Shown here one piece after another: positions 9,080 to 17,425 of a DNA stretch of 64,000 nucleotides (the first letter of the stretch is position 1; every line of letters starts with the position of its first letter). The DNA comes from Bartonella apihabitans (GTDB lineage: Bacteria; Pseudomonadota; Alphaproteobacteria; Rhizobiales; Rhizobiaceae), in assembly GCF_030758755.1 (NCBI RefSeq), contig NZ_CP132387.1:620001-684000 (forward strand). The letters are read 5' to 3'. The notes under the pieces are model-generated. The model was not told the DNA's origin. It did no database searches and worked only from the letters and a program-made list of their open reading frames with translations. Both the position numbers and the translations under genes were made by a program.

Positions 9080-9568
9080 ATGAAAAAACTGCTCAAAAAA
9101 TTATTCTGTTTGGCGCTTGTCGTGCCGGTCTTCTCCTCTGTGGCCATAGCCGAATATACGACATCAATGTTATCGCTTGATGACGCACGTGCATTGATTA
9201 CCAAAGGACATGCCTCTGCAGATAGTTTGAAGGTCAATGTCTGCATGGCTGTCGTTGATCCGAGTGGCAGTCTGATTGCTTTTGACCGCATGGACCGCGC
9301 GCCTTATGGGTGTGTTGATGCCGCTATAGCAAAGGCCAAATCGGCTGCTCTCTTCCGTGTCAAAACGTCGGTCAATATGCAACGCGTGAATGGAGACGAA
9401 CCGGCTATTGCAACTATCCCTCATATGGTTCCTCTCGGCGGTGGTGTACCGGTCACGAATAATGATATTGTCGTCGGTGCGGTCGGTGTAAGCGGTGCTA
9501 CCAACGCAATGGAAGTCAAGATTGCCGAGGCAATGGTCGCCGGATATGGTGTTATACCAACAAAATAA
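9080..9568 (+). CDS. Exported HbpS/GlcG-family (DUF336) haem-binding-like protein
   Basis: A small secreted protein of the GlcG/HbpS (former DUF336) family, some of whose members bind or degrade haem. From the ATG at 9080 it starts with a clear signal peptide (MKKLLKKLFCLALVVPVF, likely cleavage after SSVAIA). The mature part has LSLDDARALITKG, VNVCMAVVDPSGSLIAFDRMD, a stretch of Ala/Lys helix, and the glycine-rich PLGGGVPVTNNDIVVGAVGVSG that marks the family. An ATG at 9068 is possible, but 9080 has GGA at a suitable distance and leaves a compact signal peptide. It stands alone, 135 bases before panC. Haem binding is inferred from the family, not seen. Confidence 0.8.
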   Translation: MKKLLKKLFCLALVVPVFSSVAIAEYTTSMLSLDDARALITKGHASADSLKVNVCMAVVDPSGSLIAFDRMDRAPYGCVDAAIAKAKSAALFRVKTSVNMQRVNGDEPAIATIPHMVPLGGGVPVTNNDIVVGAVGVSGATNAMEVKIAEAMVAGYGVIPTK

Positions 9569-9619
9569 GCCGGTCCGGAAAAGTCTTTTAAAAATAATAT
9601 CATTGCTATCGCGGCTGAA

Positions 9620-9702
9620 CGGACTCCCCGACTGGATGGAATCCCCGATTTAACGGACTCCCATATTTAGCGGACTCCCATATTTAGCGGACTCTTTTTC
9701 TC
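9620..9702 (+). repeat. 17-bp tandem array running up to the panC start codon
   Basis: The heptamer CGGACTC occurs at 9620, 9654, 9671 and 9688, spaced 34, 17 and 17 bases. The two central 17-bp units (CGGACTCCCATATTTAG, 9654-9687) are identical; the unit at 9637-9653 matches 12 of 17; those at 9620 and 9688 match only at their left ends. The last unit ends in the panC ATG at 9703, in the place where a ribosome-binding site would be expected, and none is visible. Confidence 0.85.
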
Positions 9703-10545
9703 ATGAAGATATTCGAAACAATTGATGATATCCGCCACCAATTGATGGAAGATAGAAGAAAAGGTCTGCTCATAGGGCTCGTTCCTACTATGGGCGCTCT
9801 GCATCAAGGACATCTGTCACTGGTGGAAAAAGCGCAAACAGTCTGTCAAAAAACAATTGTGTCTATTTTTGTCAATCCGAAACAGTTCAGGCCGGATGAG
9901 GATTACGAAGCTTATCCTCGCGATCTCGAAAGCGATTGCGCTTTCCTTGATAAAGCGGGTGTCGATTATGTATTTGCCCCGTCAGTAGACGAGATGTGGC
10001 CAGCGGGAAATATGACGAGCGTTGAAGTCGAGGGGTTATCGGACATATTGATTGGCAAATTGCGTCCCGGACACTTTCGTGGCGTAACCACCGTCGTCGC
10101 CAAGCTATTCAATATTGCTCGACCCGATTATGCTTTTTTTGGCGAGAAAGACTACCAACAGCTTGTTATCATCAGGCATATGACCAAAGATCTCGGTTTT
10201 CCTGTAAAGATAGTGAGTGTCCCCATCTTGCGGGATGAAGATGGTGTTGCAAGTTCCTCGCGCAACCAACTTCTTACACCGGAAGATCGCAAAGCTGCTA
10301 TCGTCGTTCCGGAAAGCTGGAAAGCTGCTGCCCGTCTCTTTGAAAGCGGAGAACGAAAAATAGAAGCTCTCCGTTCTGCTGTTTCGGATATATTGAAAAA
10401 GGAACCACGTGCCGTTCCGGAAGCGATAGATTTTCGTGATGCAGAAACTCTGGAAGAAGTCAAAGATAGCATTGATAAGCCGACCGTCCTGTTATTGACG
10501 GTGCGTTTTGGTTCTGTCAGATTGATCGACCAATATGTTTTTTAA
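9703..10545 (+). CDS. panC: Pantothenate synthetase
   Basis: Joins pantoate and beta-alanine with ATP hydrolysis to give pantothenate, the coenzyme A precursor. The HIGH-type nucleotide-binding motif is in VPTMGALHQGHLSL, followed by SIFVNPKQF, and the KMSKS-like loop lies around ASSSRNQLL. 280 aa, the normal length, intact. The start is fixed by homology (MKIFETIDDIRHQL), although the upstream bases are a 17-bp repeat array with no Shine-Dalgarno sequence. panB follows after 17 bases, forming a panCB operon. The pathway end product is also needed for acpS and acpP function in this window. Confidence 0.95.
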   Translation: MKIFETIDDIRHQLMEDRRKGLLIGLVPTMGALHQGHLSLVEKAQTVCQKTIVSIFVNPKQFRPDEDYEAYPRDLESDCAFLDKAGVDYVFAPSVDEMWPAGNMTSVEVEGLSDILIGKLRPGHFRGVTTVVAKLFNIARPDYAFFGEKDYQQLVIIRHMTKDLGFPVKIVSVPILRDEDGVASSSRNQLLTPEDRKAAIVVPESWKAAARLFESGERKIEALRSAVSDILKKEPRAVPEAIDFRDAETLEEVKDSIDKPTVLLLTVRFGSVRLIDQYVF

Positions 10546-10562
10546 ATAAAAGGTGACAGAGA

Positions 10563-11384
10563 TTGAGCCGGCAGAATGAACAAAAGCGGGTGACAGTACC
10601 GGCAATCAAAGCGAGAAAAGGCAATGACCCGATCGTTTCGCTGACTGCCTATTCAGCCAATGCGGCACGAATTGCGGATCCTTATTGTGATTTTCTGCTT
10701 GTCGGAGATAGCGTGGGGATGGTGGTTCATGGCTTTGAAACAACTTTGCCGGTTACTGTCGATATGATGATTCTTCACGGACAGGCCGTTATGCGTGGTT
10801 CGAAACACGCACTTGTGGTTGTTGATATGCCATTCGGCTCTTACGAAAAAAGTCCGGAGCAGGCTTTTTCCAATGCTTCCCGAATTCTTTCTGAAACAGG
10901 TTGCGGAGCAGTCAAAATCGAAGGCGGTGCCGAAATGGCAAAGACTGTCCGCTTTCTTGCGCGTCGCGGCATACCTGTTATGGGACATGTCGGCTTGATG
11001 CCTCAATCTGTCAACAGTTTTGGAGGATTTAAAACGCAAGGTCTTCACCAAAGTGATTGGCCGCGTATTGAAGGTGATGCATCGGCCATCGCTGAAGCGG
11101 GCGCTTTTGCCATTGTTCTTGAAGGTGTTGTCGAACCATTAGCGGCAAAAATTACACGCGATTTGTTTATCCCGACAATCGGCATTGGTGCTTCCAACCA
11201 ATGCGACGGGCAAATTCTTGTGATGGAAGATATGCTGGGCTTTGGTGATTTTGTACCGAAATTTGTTCGCCGTTATGGCAATCTTGAAGAACAAATGGCC
11301 GAAGCTATCAAACATTATGCAAGTGACGTGAAAACACGCTCATTTCCGGCTGGCAAAGAGACTTATTCTAAGCCCGAAGAATAG
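10563..11384 (+). CDS. panB: 3-methyl-2-oxobutanoate hydroxymethyltransferase
   Basis: Adds a hydroxymethyl group from methylene-tetrahydrofolate to 2-oxoisovalerate, giving ketopantoate. Metal- and substrate-binding segments are [21 protein letters not shown] (two metal-ligand acids) and KIEGG, with [10 protein letters not shown] and IGIGAS in the later barrel strands. 273 aa with a TTG start at 10563; AGGTGAC about ten bases upstream supports it and no ATG is available in frame nearby. It follows panC closely. Members of the reduced pathogenic Bartonella lineage are often described as lacking parts of this pathway, so its presence is a clue to lifestyle, though only an inference. Confidence 0.95.
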   Translation: MSRQNEQKRVTVPAIKARKGNDPIVSLTAYSANAARIADPYCDFLLVGDSVGMVVHGFETTLPVTVDMMILHGQAVMRGSKHALVVVDMPFGSYEKSPEQAFSNASRILSETGCGAVKIEGGAEMAKTVRFLARRGIPVMGHVGLMPQSVNSFGGFKTQGLHQSDWPRIEGDASAIAEAGAFAIVLEGVVEPLAAKITRDLFIPTIGIGASNQCDGQILVMEDMLGFGDFVPKFVRRYGNLEEQMAEAIKHYASDVKTRSFPAGKETYSKPEE

Positions 11385-11457
11385 ACCATTTTACTATTGA
11401 TAAAGGCAAAAGTGGGAACACCCGAAATTTGAAGGATAAATTATCTATCCCGAACCA

Positions 11458-11973
11458 TTAAGCCTCGACAGGCAGAATAAAAGGCGTTCCCTCGAAGGCT
11501 TCGGCGCCACGGCCAATATCGGCAATAGCAGAACTCATACGCCCGCCACGATCAAGAATTTTATCGGCAAGCGAAACCATCAATTTGTTCGGTGTGGCAG
11601 TTGACGAGTTTTTCCGCAAAAGTCGGGCAATAGACGCTTCACTTTTTTGCGGCTGAAGTGCGCAGGCAATGACAAAAGCCGCAGCCGTCGAGCGCGAAAT
11701 CCCCATAAAGCAATTTATCAGAAGCGGATAGGCACGGTTCCAGTTTTTTGCGATTTCAAGAATTTTATAAATTTCTGTTTCACTCGGGGCAATAAGTCCT
11801 TCTTGTGGCTCGTTAATGTCATTGAATTCCAGAAAATAATGACAATTTTCTTCAATCATGGCCGGGCGTTCCATAGGCGTGCCCTTGTTCATCAGAGTGA
11901 CGAGTTCCCGAGGTTGGTGGCGCATTGCGGTTTCAGCAAGTTTCGAAAGAGGGGAAACAATAAGATAGGCCAT
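11458..11973 (-). CDS. Tyrosine/dual-specificity phosphatase-like protein
   Basis: A 171-residue protein with the cysteine-phosphatase P-loop CFMGISRS (Cys-x5-Arg-Ser), so a protein tyrosine or dual-specificity phosphatase-like enzyme. Upstream acidic residues (EENCHYFLEFNDIN) sit where the general-acid loop would be. The substrate is unknown. The ATG at 11973 overlaps the stop of the upstream HD gene by one base (TGATG), so translation is probably coupled; the TTG at 11976 is a less likely start. Similar short phosphatases are found beside YgfZ and HD genes in related genomes, a statement from memory. Confidence 0.75.
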   Translation of the reverse strand: MAYLIVSPLSKLAETAMRHQPRELVTLMNKGTPMERPAMIEENCHYFLEFNDINEPQEGLIAPSETEIYKILEIAKNWNRAYPLLINCFMGISRSTAAAFVIACALQPQKSEASIARLLRKNSSTATPNKLMVSLADKILDRGGRMSSAIADIGRGAEAFEGTPFILPVEA

Positions 11974-12593
11974 CAATGCGCTCTTTCTTGTTCGATTACA
12001 TTGAAACGAGCCAAAAACGCGCCTTCAATTTGCGGTGTCGGTCGCGCAATCAAATCAAGTCCTTGCGGGGTTATCGTTTCCGGTTCGCCAAAATAACGGA
12101 TTGCCTCTGCTTTGCTGAAACCGGCAAGAGTGCTTGCTTCAAAATAGGCCGCTATACGATCGGCTTGTTTCAATTGTTTTACAATTTTTACCCGAAGTTC
12201 GGTCGGAAGGCCGAAGCGGATGCGGATTGCATCTTCAAGCCTTTTTTCAATCATTTCGTAACTTCCGCCCATCACGGCTTTGAAGGGAGAAATCATGTCA
12301 CCAATGACATATTCGGGTGCGTCATGGAGAAGGGCGAGTTGTTTTTCATCAGCCGTGGCATCCGGAAACAAGCGACGGTAGATTTTTTCGACCAGTAAAG
12401 AATGTTGGGCAACCGAATAGGCATATTCGCCTTTTGTCTGACCGTTCCAGCGGGCAACACGCGCAAGACCGTGAGCAATGTCGGTAATTTCGACATCAAG
12501 AGGAGACGGATTTATGAGGTCAAGCCGACGTCCCGACAACATACGTTGCCAGGCACGTGCTTCTCCTGTCCTTGTTATTTCGGCATCAGCCAT
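11973..12593 (-). CDS. HD-domain hydrolase, YfbR-like (5'-nucleotidase family)
   Basis: A 206-residue HD-superfamily metal-dependent phosphohydrolase resembling YfbR, which removes phosphate from deoxynucleoside 5'-monophosphates. The metal-binding residues are visible as His in SVAQHSLLV, His-Asp in ALLHDAPEYVIGD, and a later Asp in QADRIAAYF. The N-terminus (MADAEITRTGEARAW) and the GRRLDLINPSP element are typical of the alphaproteobacterial group. It lies one base after the ygfZ stop and overlaps the phosphatase gene, so the three form one minus-strand operon. Substrate specificity is inferred from the family. Confidence 0.8.
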   Translation of the reverse strand: MADAEITRTGEARAWQRMLSGRRLDLINPSPLDVEITDIAHGLARVARWNGQTKGEYAYSVAQHSLLVEKIYRRLFPDATADEKQLALLHDAPEYVIGDMISPFKAVMGGSYEMIEKRLEDAIRIRFGLPTELRVKIVKQLKQADRIAAYFEASTLAGFSKAEAIRYFGEPETITPQGLDLIARPTPQIEGAFLARFNVIEQERAH

Positions 12594-13469
12594 TTATTCA
12601 CCTTCCGAGACATCTTCCGGAAAACCGTAATTCATATTGGGCGCAATTGTCAGAGTGACCGGCACATTTTCCACGAAAAATGGAATGTTTTTGTCAATTC
12701 CGACCTTTACCTTGTCAATCCGCACAATAGCCGAGGCATGTTTGCCGATAACTGTACCAAGATTGCCAACGGTTTTCCCCTCACATTCGATAGAGCCTGT
12801 GGCAGGGAGATTGTCTTTACCTTCGACGACCAACATCCTGCGGCGGATAGTGCCTCTATGGTGCATACGGGAAACCACTTCCTGACCGATATAACAACCT
12901 TTTTTATAGGAAATGGCACCGGTTTGATCAAAATTGATATCATGCGGGAATACATCGCCAAGTTTAAAATCTTTTCCACTTTCGGCGATGCCATATTTTA
13001 TGCGCAGGAGATCCCACTGATCGGCGGAGCTTTGCGAAAAGGGAAGGGCGGTCACGTTTTTCCCGTAAAAGCGGGTGACTTTTTCTTCTGCCGGAAACCG
13101 TTTATCGGCAAAACTTGAATCACTTTCTGAAGTAAGTGAATCATTTTGCCAAGAAATCCCTATAACCGATTCAGGAGACTCACTAATTTCGACTTTCGAC
13201 CGCAAGCGATAAAGGTTTAAGCGTTTTTTGAAACTGTCGGCAAGTTCGGCCGAAATATCGATGATAAAACCGTCGTCAATGCGGCTGATCAGAAAATCGA
13301 AAATCACCTTCCCTTGCGGCGAAAGCAGTGCACCGGGCAACATCTCTCCGGCACCTATTTTTTCAACATCGGTGGTGATCAACCGTTCCAGAAAATGCGT
13401 TCTATCTTCGCCTGTAATTGTCAATAGACGACGGTTTTCGAGGGTGAGCGAGCAGTGACTTTCGACCAT
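12594..13469 (-). CDS. ygfZ: Folate-binding protein YgfZ/GcvT-like
   Basis: Tetrahydrofolate-binding protein of the GcvT fold that helps assemble or repair iron-sulfur enzymes. The diagnostic signature KGCYIGQEVVSRMHHRG is at about residues 195-211. The N-terminus from the ATG at 13469 (MVESHCSLTLENRRLLTITG) matches the family; the frame extends 26 codons upstream but those residues do not look conserved. 291 aa. Divergent from pyrC, whose start lies 66 bases away, so the short gap must hold both promoters. First gene of the ygfZ-HD-phosphatase operon. Confidence 0.88.
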   Translation of the reverse strand: MVESHCSLTLENRRLLTITGEDRTHFLERLITTDVEKIGAGEMLPGALLSPQGKVIFDFLISRIDDGFIIDISAELADSFKKRLNLYRLRSKVEISESPESVIGISWQNDSLTSESDSSFADKRFPAEEKVTRFYGKNVTALPFSQSSADQWDLLRIKYGIAESGKDFKLGDVFPHDINFDQTGAISYKKGCYIGQEVVSRMHHRGTIRRRMLVVEGKDNLPATGSIECEGKTVGNLGTVIGKHASAIVRIDKVKVGIDKNIPFFVENVPVTLTIAPNMNYGFPEDVSEGE

Positions 13470-13534
13470 TTTCCTTGCCTTTCTTCTCGCATTTACGTAA
13501 TCGGTATAGTTATGGGCTGCAAGGAGCAAAAGTA

Positions 13535-14872
13535 ATGTCGAGAACATTTGATAAGATTTTTAAAGGCGGAACAGTTGTCAATCATGACGGTATCGGTCAA
13601 AGGGACATTGGCATTGTTAATGGACGCATCGCTGAAATAGGTGATCTGTCGGCTTGTTCGGCTGGTGAAACGGTTGATTGCACAGGACTTCATATTCTGC
13701 CCGGAATGATTGACAGTCAGGTGCATTTTCGCGAACCCGGTGGCGAATATAAAGAAGATCTTGAAACCGGTTCACGTTCTGCCGTATTGGGCGGCGTGAC
13801 AGCAGTCTTTGAAATGCCGAATACCAATCCGTTGACAACAAGCGAGGCTGCCCTTGCCGACAAAGTGAAACGCGGCTACCACCGGATGCATTGCGACTTT
13901 GCTTTCTGGGTAGGCGGAACACATGAAAATGCCCGCGATGTAGGAGAACTCGAACGTTTACCCGGAGCTGCCGGTATCAAGGTATTCATGGGGTCATCAA
14001 CCGGTAATCTGCTTGTTGCCGATGATGAGGGTGTTACCGAAATTCTGAAACACACCCGCCGTAGGGCAGCATTCCACTCCGAAGATGAAGCACGCCTTAA
14101 CGAACGCAAACATTTGCGTGTCGAAGGCGACCCGACATCCCATCCGGTCTGGCGTGACGTGGAAGCAGCACTTCATTGCACAAAAAGGCTTGTGAAAATT
14201 GCCCATAAAACCGGTGCACGCATTCACGTTCTTCATGTTTCAACAGCCGAAGAAATCGAGTTTCTCAAGGACCATAAGGATGTTGCCACTCTGGAAGCAA
14301 CACAACATCATTTGACTTTGACAGCAGATGATTATGCCCGCCTTGGTACACTCATCCAGATGAACCCGCCAATCCGTGAAAGCCGCCATCGCGCCGGTAT
14401 ATGGTATGGCGTCAGACAAGGCATTATTGACGTTCTCGGTTCCGACCATGCACCACATACATTGGAAGAGAAGCAGAAAACCTATCCGGCTTCTCCTTCC
14501 GGCATGACCGGTGTTCAGACCACAGCAGCCATTATGCTTGACCATGTTAACGCTGGCAGGCTTTCGCTCGAACGTTTTGTTGATCTCACTTCCCATGGTC
14601 CCAATCGTGTTTTCGGTATCAGCCGCAAGGGGCGCATTGCTGCCGGCTATGATGCCGATCTCACAATTGTCGATTTGAAACGTGAAGAAATTATCCGCAA
14701 CGAGCAAATCGGTTCCAAGGCCGGTTGGACACCTTATGACGGCAAGAAAGTCAAGGGGTGGCCGGTTGGCACGATCATTCGTGGGAAAACTGTTATGTGG
14801 CAGGGTGAAATCGTTACACCATCGACCGGCGAGCCGATCGAATTTCTGGAATGCCTGCACCACACAAACTGA
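13535..14872 (+). CDS. pyrC: Dihydroorotase
   Basis: Zinc amidohydrolase that cyclises carbamoyl-aspartate to dihydroorotate in pyrimidine synthesis. The metal site shows as DSQVHFREPG, the carboxylated lysine region is GIKVFMGSSTG, histidines are in HVLHVST and the catalytic Asp is in GSDHAPHT. 445 aa, the length of the long-form dihydroorotases (group I), which are also close to allantoinases; the amino acid pattern and housekeeping context favour dihydroorotase. AAGGAGC eight bases before the ATG at 13535 fixes the start; the frame is open 20 codons further upstream. A HAD gene follows nine bases downstream. Confidence 0.88.
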   Translation: MSRTFDKIFKGGTVVNHDGIGQRDIGIVNGRIAEIGDLSACSAGETVDCTGLHILPGMIDSQVHFREPGGEYKEDLETGSRSAVLGGVTAVFEMPNTNPLTTSEAALADKVKRGYHRMHCDFAFWVGGTHENARDVGELERLPGAAGIKVFMGSSTGNLLVADDEGVTEILKHTRRRAAFHSEDEARLNERKHLRVEGDPTSHPVWRDVEAALHCTKRLVKIAHKTGARIHVLHVSTAEEIEFLKDHKDVATLEATQHHLTLTADDYARLGTLIQMNPPIRESRHRAGIWYGVRQGIIDVLGSDHAPHTLEEKQKTYPASPSGMTGVQTTAAIMLDHVNAGRLSLERFVDLTSHGPNRVFGISRKGRIAAGYDADLTIVDLKREEIIRNEQIGSKAGWTPYDGKKVKGWPVGTIIRGKTVMWQGEIVTPSTGEPIEFLECLHHTN

Positions 14873-14881
14873 TTATGCAGA

Positions 14882-15586
14882 ATGGGCATTAAAACTGTCG
14901 GTCTTGATGCCGACGATACGCTTTGGCATAACGAGAAAACATTTCGGGAGGCTGAACAATATTTTGTTCAGCTTCTTGGGTGTTGTGCCGATAAAGAAAT
15001 AATTGAGCGTACACTTTTTTCGACAATTGCACGTAACCTCGGCCTTTACGGCTACGGTTTCAAATCATTCACACTTTCAATGATAGAAACGGCGAGCCAC
15101 GTTTATAACGAGGCTATCCCGTCTCCAAAGATGAGAGAGATCATTTCGCTTGGCCAATCCTTGATGGATAAACCGGTAAATTTGATTGACGGTGTCGTTG
15201 AAGGGCTTGAAACACTCCATAAAAATTACCGTCTGTTGCTGATAAGCAAAGGCGACCTCGTCGAGCAACAGCGAAAACTCGAAAAATCGGGGTTAAAAAG
15301 CTATTTTGATGCCATCGAAATTGTCAGCCATAAAGACAAAACTGTTTATGAAGAACTGCTAAAACGAAACAGAGTGGATGAAAACGAATTTGTAATGGCC
15401 GGTAATTCGTTGAAATCGGATATTCTGCCCGCTCTCGAAGCAGGTGCTTATGCAGTCTACATACCCTATGATATTACCTGGGTTCATGAAATGGCCGATG
15501 AACCGGATGACAATGGCCGCTATTTCAAAATCGACAAGTTTGCCGATCTTCCCGACCTTTTAAAGATGATCGACCACAAAGGTTAA
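14882..15586 (+). CDS. HAD-family hydrolase
   Basis: A 234-residue haloacid-dehalogenase-superfamily phosphatase. Motif I is DADDTLW (nucleophile Asp9, acid Asp11), motif II is the LLLISKGD strand with its Ser/Thr position, the motif III lysine is in SHKDKTVYEEL, and motif IV acids are in AGNSLKSDILPALEAG. The cap domain (about residues 18-95) is helical, C1 type. Substrate unknown; phosphoglycolate-like or nucleotide phosphates are possible. It follows pyrC by nine bases and is probably co-transcribed. Confidence 0.8.
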   Translation: MGIKTVGLDADDTLWHNEKTFREAEQYFVQLLGCCADKEIIERTLFSTIARNLGLYGYGFKSFTLSMIETASHVYNEAIPSPKMREIISLGQSLMDKPVNLIDGVVEGLETLHKNYRLLLISKGDLVEQQRKLEKSGLKSYFDAIEIVSHKDKTVYEELLKRNRVDENEFVMAGNSLKSDILPALEAGAYAVYIPYDITWVHEMADEPDDNGRYFKIDKFADLPDLLKMIDHKG

Positions 15587-15677
15587 GCCGTTCTTGCCAC
15601 CACATGGAATGGTGAAGCTTATAAAGTGGGAACAACCGCTTAAACATAATTGCTATTCGGTTAGCTGAGGAAAACGA

Positions 15678-16346
15678 TTAATCGCCGGTTATAAAAAACC
15701 GCCATTTACCGTCGGGTGTAATACCAATTCTGAAAAAGGAATATGTGCCGATTTCTTTCATTTGTTCAAGATCACCAGCCGTCATAATCTGGAATAGCTC
15801 GACAAGCTGAGGCTTTGAAAGATTATCAATCGGCATGGCAACGAAATAGGGCCAGACGTAAATTTCCTCGTCGTCTTCGTCGTTAAGATGCACATAACCG
15901 GAATTGAGAAGGTCAATCATGATAGCCATGGTTTCAAGGCCGTCACCATCACCGGAAAGCTGTTTGATATAAGCAATCGGATCCTTGACATTATCGGAAA
16001 CGGAAAGTTGCGTCGGGTCGCTGCTCGTGCCGAGCAACGGTTTCAGATTGTTGACATCGCCACTTTTTGCCGCGTCAATAATTTTTTGCCGCATCAATTT
16101 AACAGGTGCGGGCAGTTTTTCGATATCGTATTCAACCTTTGGCGGCGTATCGTCGTTGTTCGAAGTTTTACTTTTCTTCGCTTCCGGTAACGGAATAGGA
16201 TTTGCGGCGTCATCTACTTTCGGGACATCGGTATGCACTTTTATGTCGTCATTGGTCATATCTGTTGACGCAAAGCTAACAGAACTGGCCACAGGAGAAG
16301 CAAGTGCCAAAGCCCCTAAGAGCAAACAAAAGCCGAATGATTTCAA
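15678..16346 (-). CDS. Exported protein of unknown function
   Basis: I do not recognise a named family. 222 aa with a clear signal peptide (MKSFGFCLLLGALALASPV, cleavage near SFAS), then a Lys/Asp-rich, probably disordered stretch (about residues 28-75) and a folded C-terminal domain of about 140 residues that contains KLMRQKIIDAAKSGDVNNL and ends GKWRFFITGD. Likely periplasmic. The same-strand neighbours (an 85-aa protein and a TIGR02301 protein) are also small and poorly characterised. Confidence 0.7.
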   Translation of the reverse strand: MKSFGFCLLLGALALASPVASSVSFASTDMTNDDIKVHTDVPKVDDAANPIPLPEAKKSKTSNNDDTPPKVEYDIEKLPAPVKLMRQKIIDAAKSGDVNNLKPLLGTSSDPTQLSVSDNVKDPIAYIKQLSGDGDGLETMAIMIDLLNSGYVHLNDEDDEEIYVWPYFVAMPIDNLSKPQLVELFQIMTAGDLEQMKEIGTYSFFRIGITPDGKWRFFITGD

Positions 16347-16360
16347 TGAAATAAAATCCT

Positions 16361-16618
16361 TTATTGAATCGTTTTATGATCGCTTAGTTCACCCATTACG
16401 ACTTTATCGCGCATATGGGATAGAAATTTGAGTACCTGTTTTTCATTACGCGCCTGTAGTAAATATTTAAGCGCGGTATCAAAGGCCGCTTCGGCCAGAA
16501 TTTCCGGCTCGATACCATTGGAAATACCGCCAACCCATGCTTCGGATTGAAACTCATGGGCTGCGTGTTTTTGCTCTTCAGCGATAATGGCCGAAAGATC
16601 AGTATTCGTTTGGCTCAT
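16361..16618 (-). CDS. Small hypothetical protein
   Basis: 85 residues, acidic and mainly helical (LSAIIAEEQKHAAHEF, then PEILAEAAFDTALKYLL and a Lys-rich end), with no signal peptide or membrane segment. I cannot name a family. Length, composition and position 14 bases before the exported protein on the same strand argue that it is a real gene, probably co-transcribed. The ATG at 16618 (MSQTNTDLS) is the only good start. Confidence 0.6.
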   Translation of the reverse strand: MSQTNTDLSAIIAEEQKHAAHEFQSEAWVGGISNGIEPEILAEAAFDTALKYLLQARNEKQVLKFLSHMRDKVVMGELSDHKTIQ

Positions 16619-16701
16619 CAGTGAACTCGTTCTATCAGTGCTGTTCGGTGAAATACATTAGCACAATTTCACCGCCTGTCAGTCTTAATAGTCAAAAAGG
16701 G

Positions 16702-17073
16702 TTAATTGCCGTAACGGTTCAAAAGTTCATGTGAAAGGGCTGTTCCTTCCTTGATATAACGGCGGTCAGCATCAACTGCTGCTTTTGTGCATGTGTGATA
16801 ATTGTCCGAAAAAGCACGATAGGCATCGTTGAAGCTTGCGTAAAGTCGTGCACGACGCGTTGGTGTCGGATTTTCCGCTTTGATCAGCTCTTCCATCTTG
16901 TCGCGCCACAAGGTGGTTTTCTCCCCGCACAGATTGCGCAGGTAATGGAGTGAACCAAGTATTTCGGCAAGCCGCAACATTTTTGCATCATATTGTGGGA
17001 CCTGTTCGGCATCGGCCGGCGCAGCAGCAAAAAGAAAAGCCATAATGACAAGGGTTTTCAAATACTTGGCCAT
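16702..17073 (-). CDS. TIGR02301-family exported protein
   Basis: 123 residues beginning with a signal peptide (MAKYLKTLVIMAFLFAAAP, cleavage around ADA). The mature protein has RLAEILGSLHYLRNLCG, NPTPTRRARLYASFNDAYRAF and a late YHTC, giving two conserved Cys that could form a disulphide. This pattern is that of TIGR02301, a periplasmic family found in Rhizobiales with no known function. Transcribed with the small genes downstream or from its own promoter; the upstream gap to the SRAP gene is divergent. Confidence 0.75.
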   Translation of the reverse strand: MAKYLKTLVIMAFLFAAAPADAEQVPQYDAKMLRLAEILGSLHYLRNLCGEKTTLWRDKMEELIKAENPTPTRRARLYASFNDAYRAFSDNYHTCTKAAVDADRRYIKEGTALSHELLNRYGN

Positions 17074-17425
17074 GTTTTCGGACTCATTTTGTTATTAAGA
17101 CAAAAAGCTATCGTGATAAGGATATTTCTATAGGTCTTTTTGAAGCTTATAAGCAATGCCAAAACGCAACCGGAGATTTTGAAATGCCGGAGTTTTTGTC
17201 TATCAAGTCCTTTAGTATATATTTTGTTTTTGCTGGCCCGACCGGCTATGGTGGTCATAAATTTCCTGACTTATCCAGCAAAGAAAGATTGGTCTTTTGT
17301 CGTTACGATACATATTTTCCGGTGACGGTAATAATATTCATGCAATATCAATTGCCATTTTCTTTTTGGAGAATCCGGTTGTTGATTGCAAAAAACTTTA
17401 AACTGATGAATTAAGAAGGGTAGCC
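17074..17425. other. Divergent intergenic region, TIGR02301 gene / SRAP gene
   Basis: About 350 bases with no gene I can support. Short overlapping open frames on both strands lack ribosome-binding sites and recognisable sequence. It presumably carries the promoters for both divergent genes; no inverted repeat stood out. Confidence 0.4.

Noticed and set aside
12402..13118. A 238-codon plus-strand open frame
   Set aside because: It lies antisense to the HD-hydrolase and ygfZ genes, which have clear motifs; no ribosome-binding site or domain.
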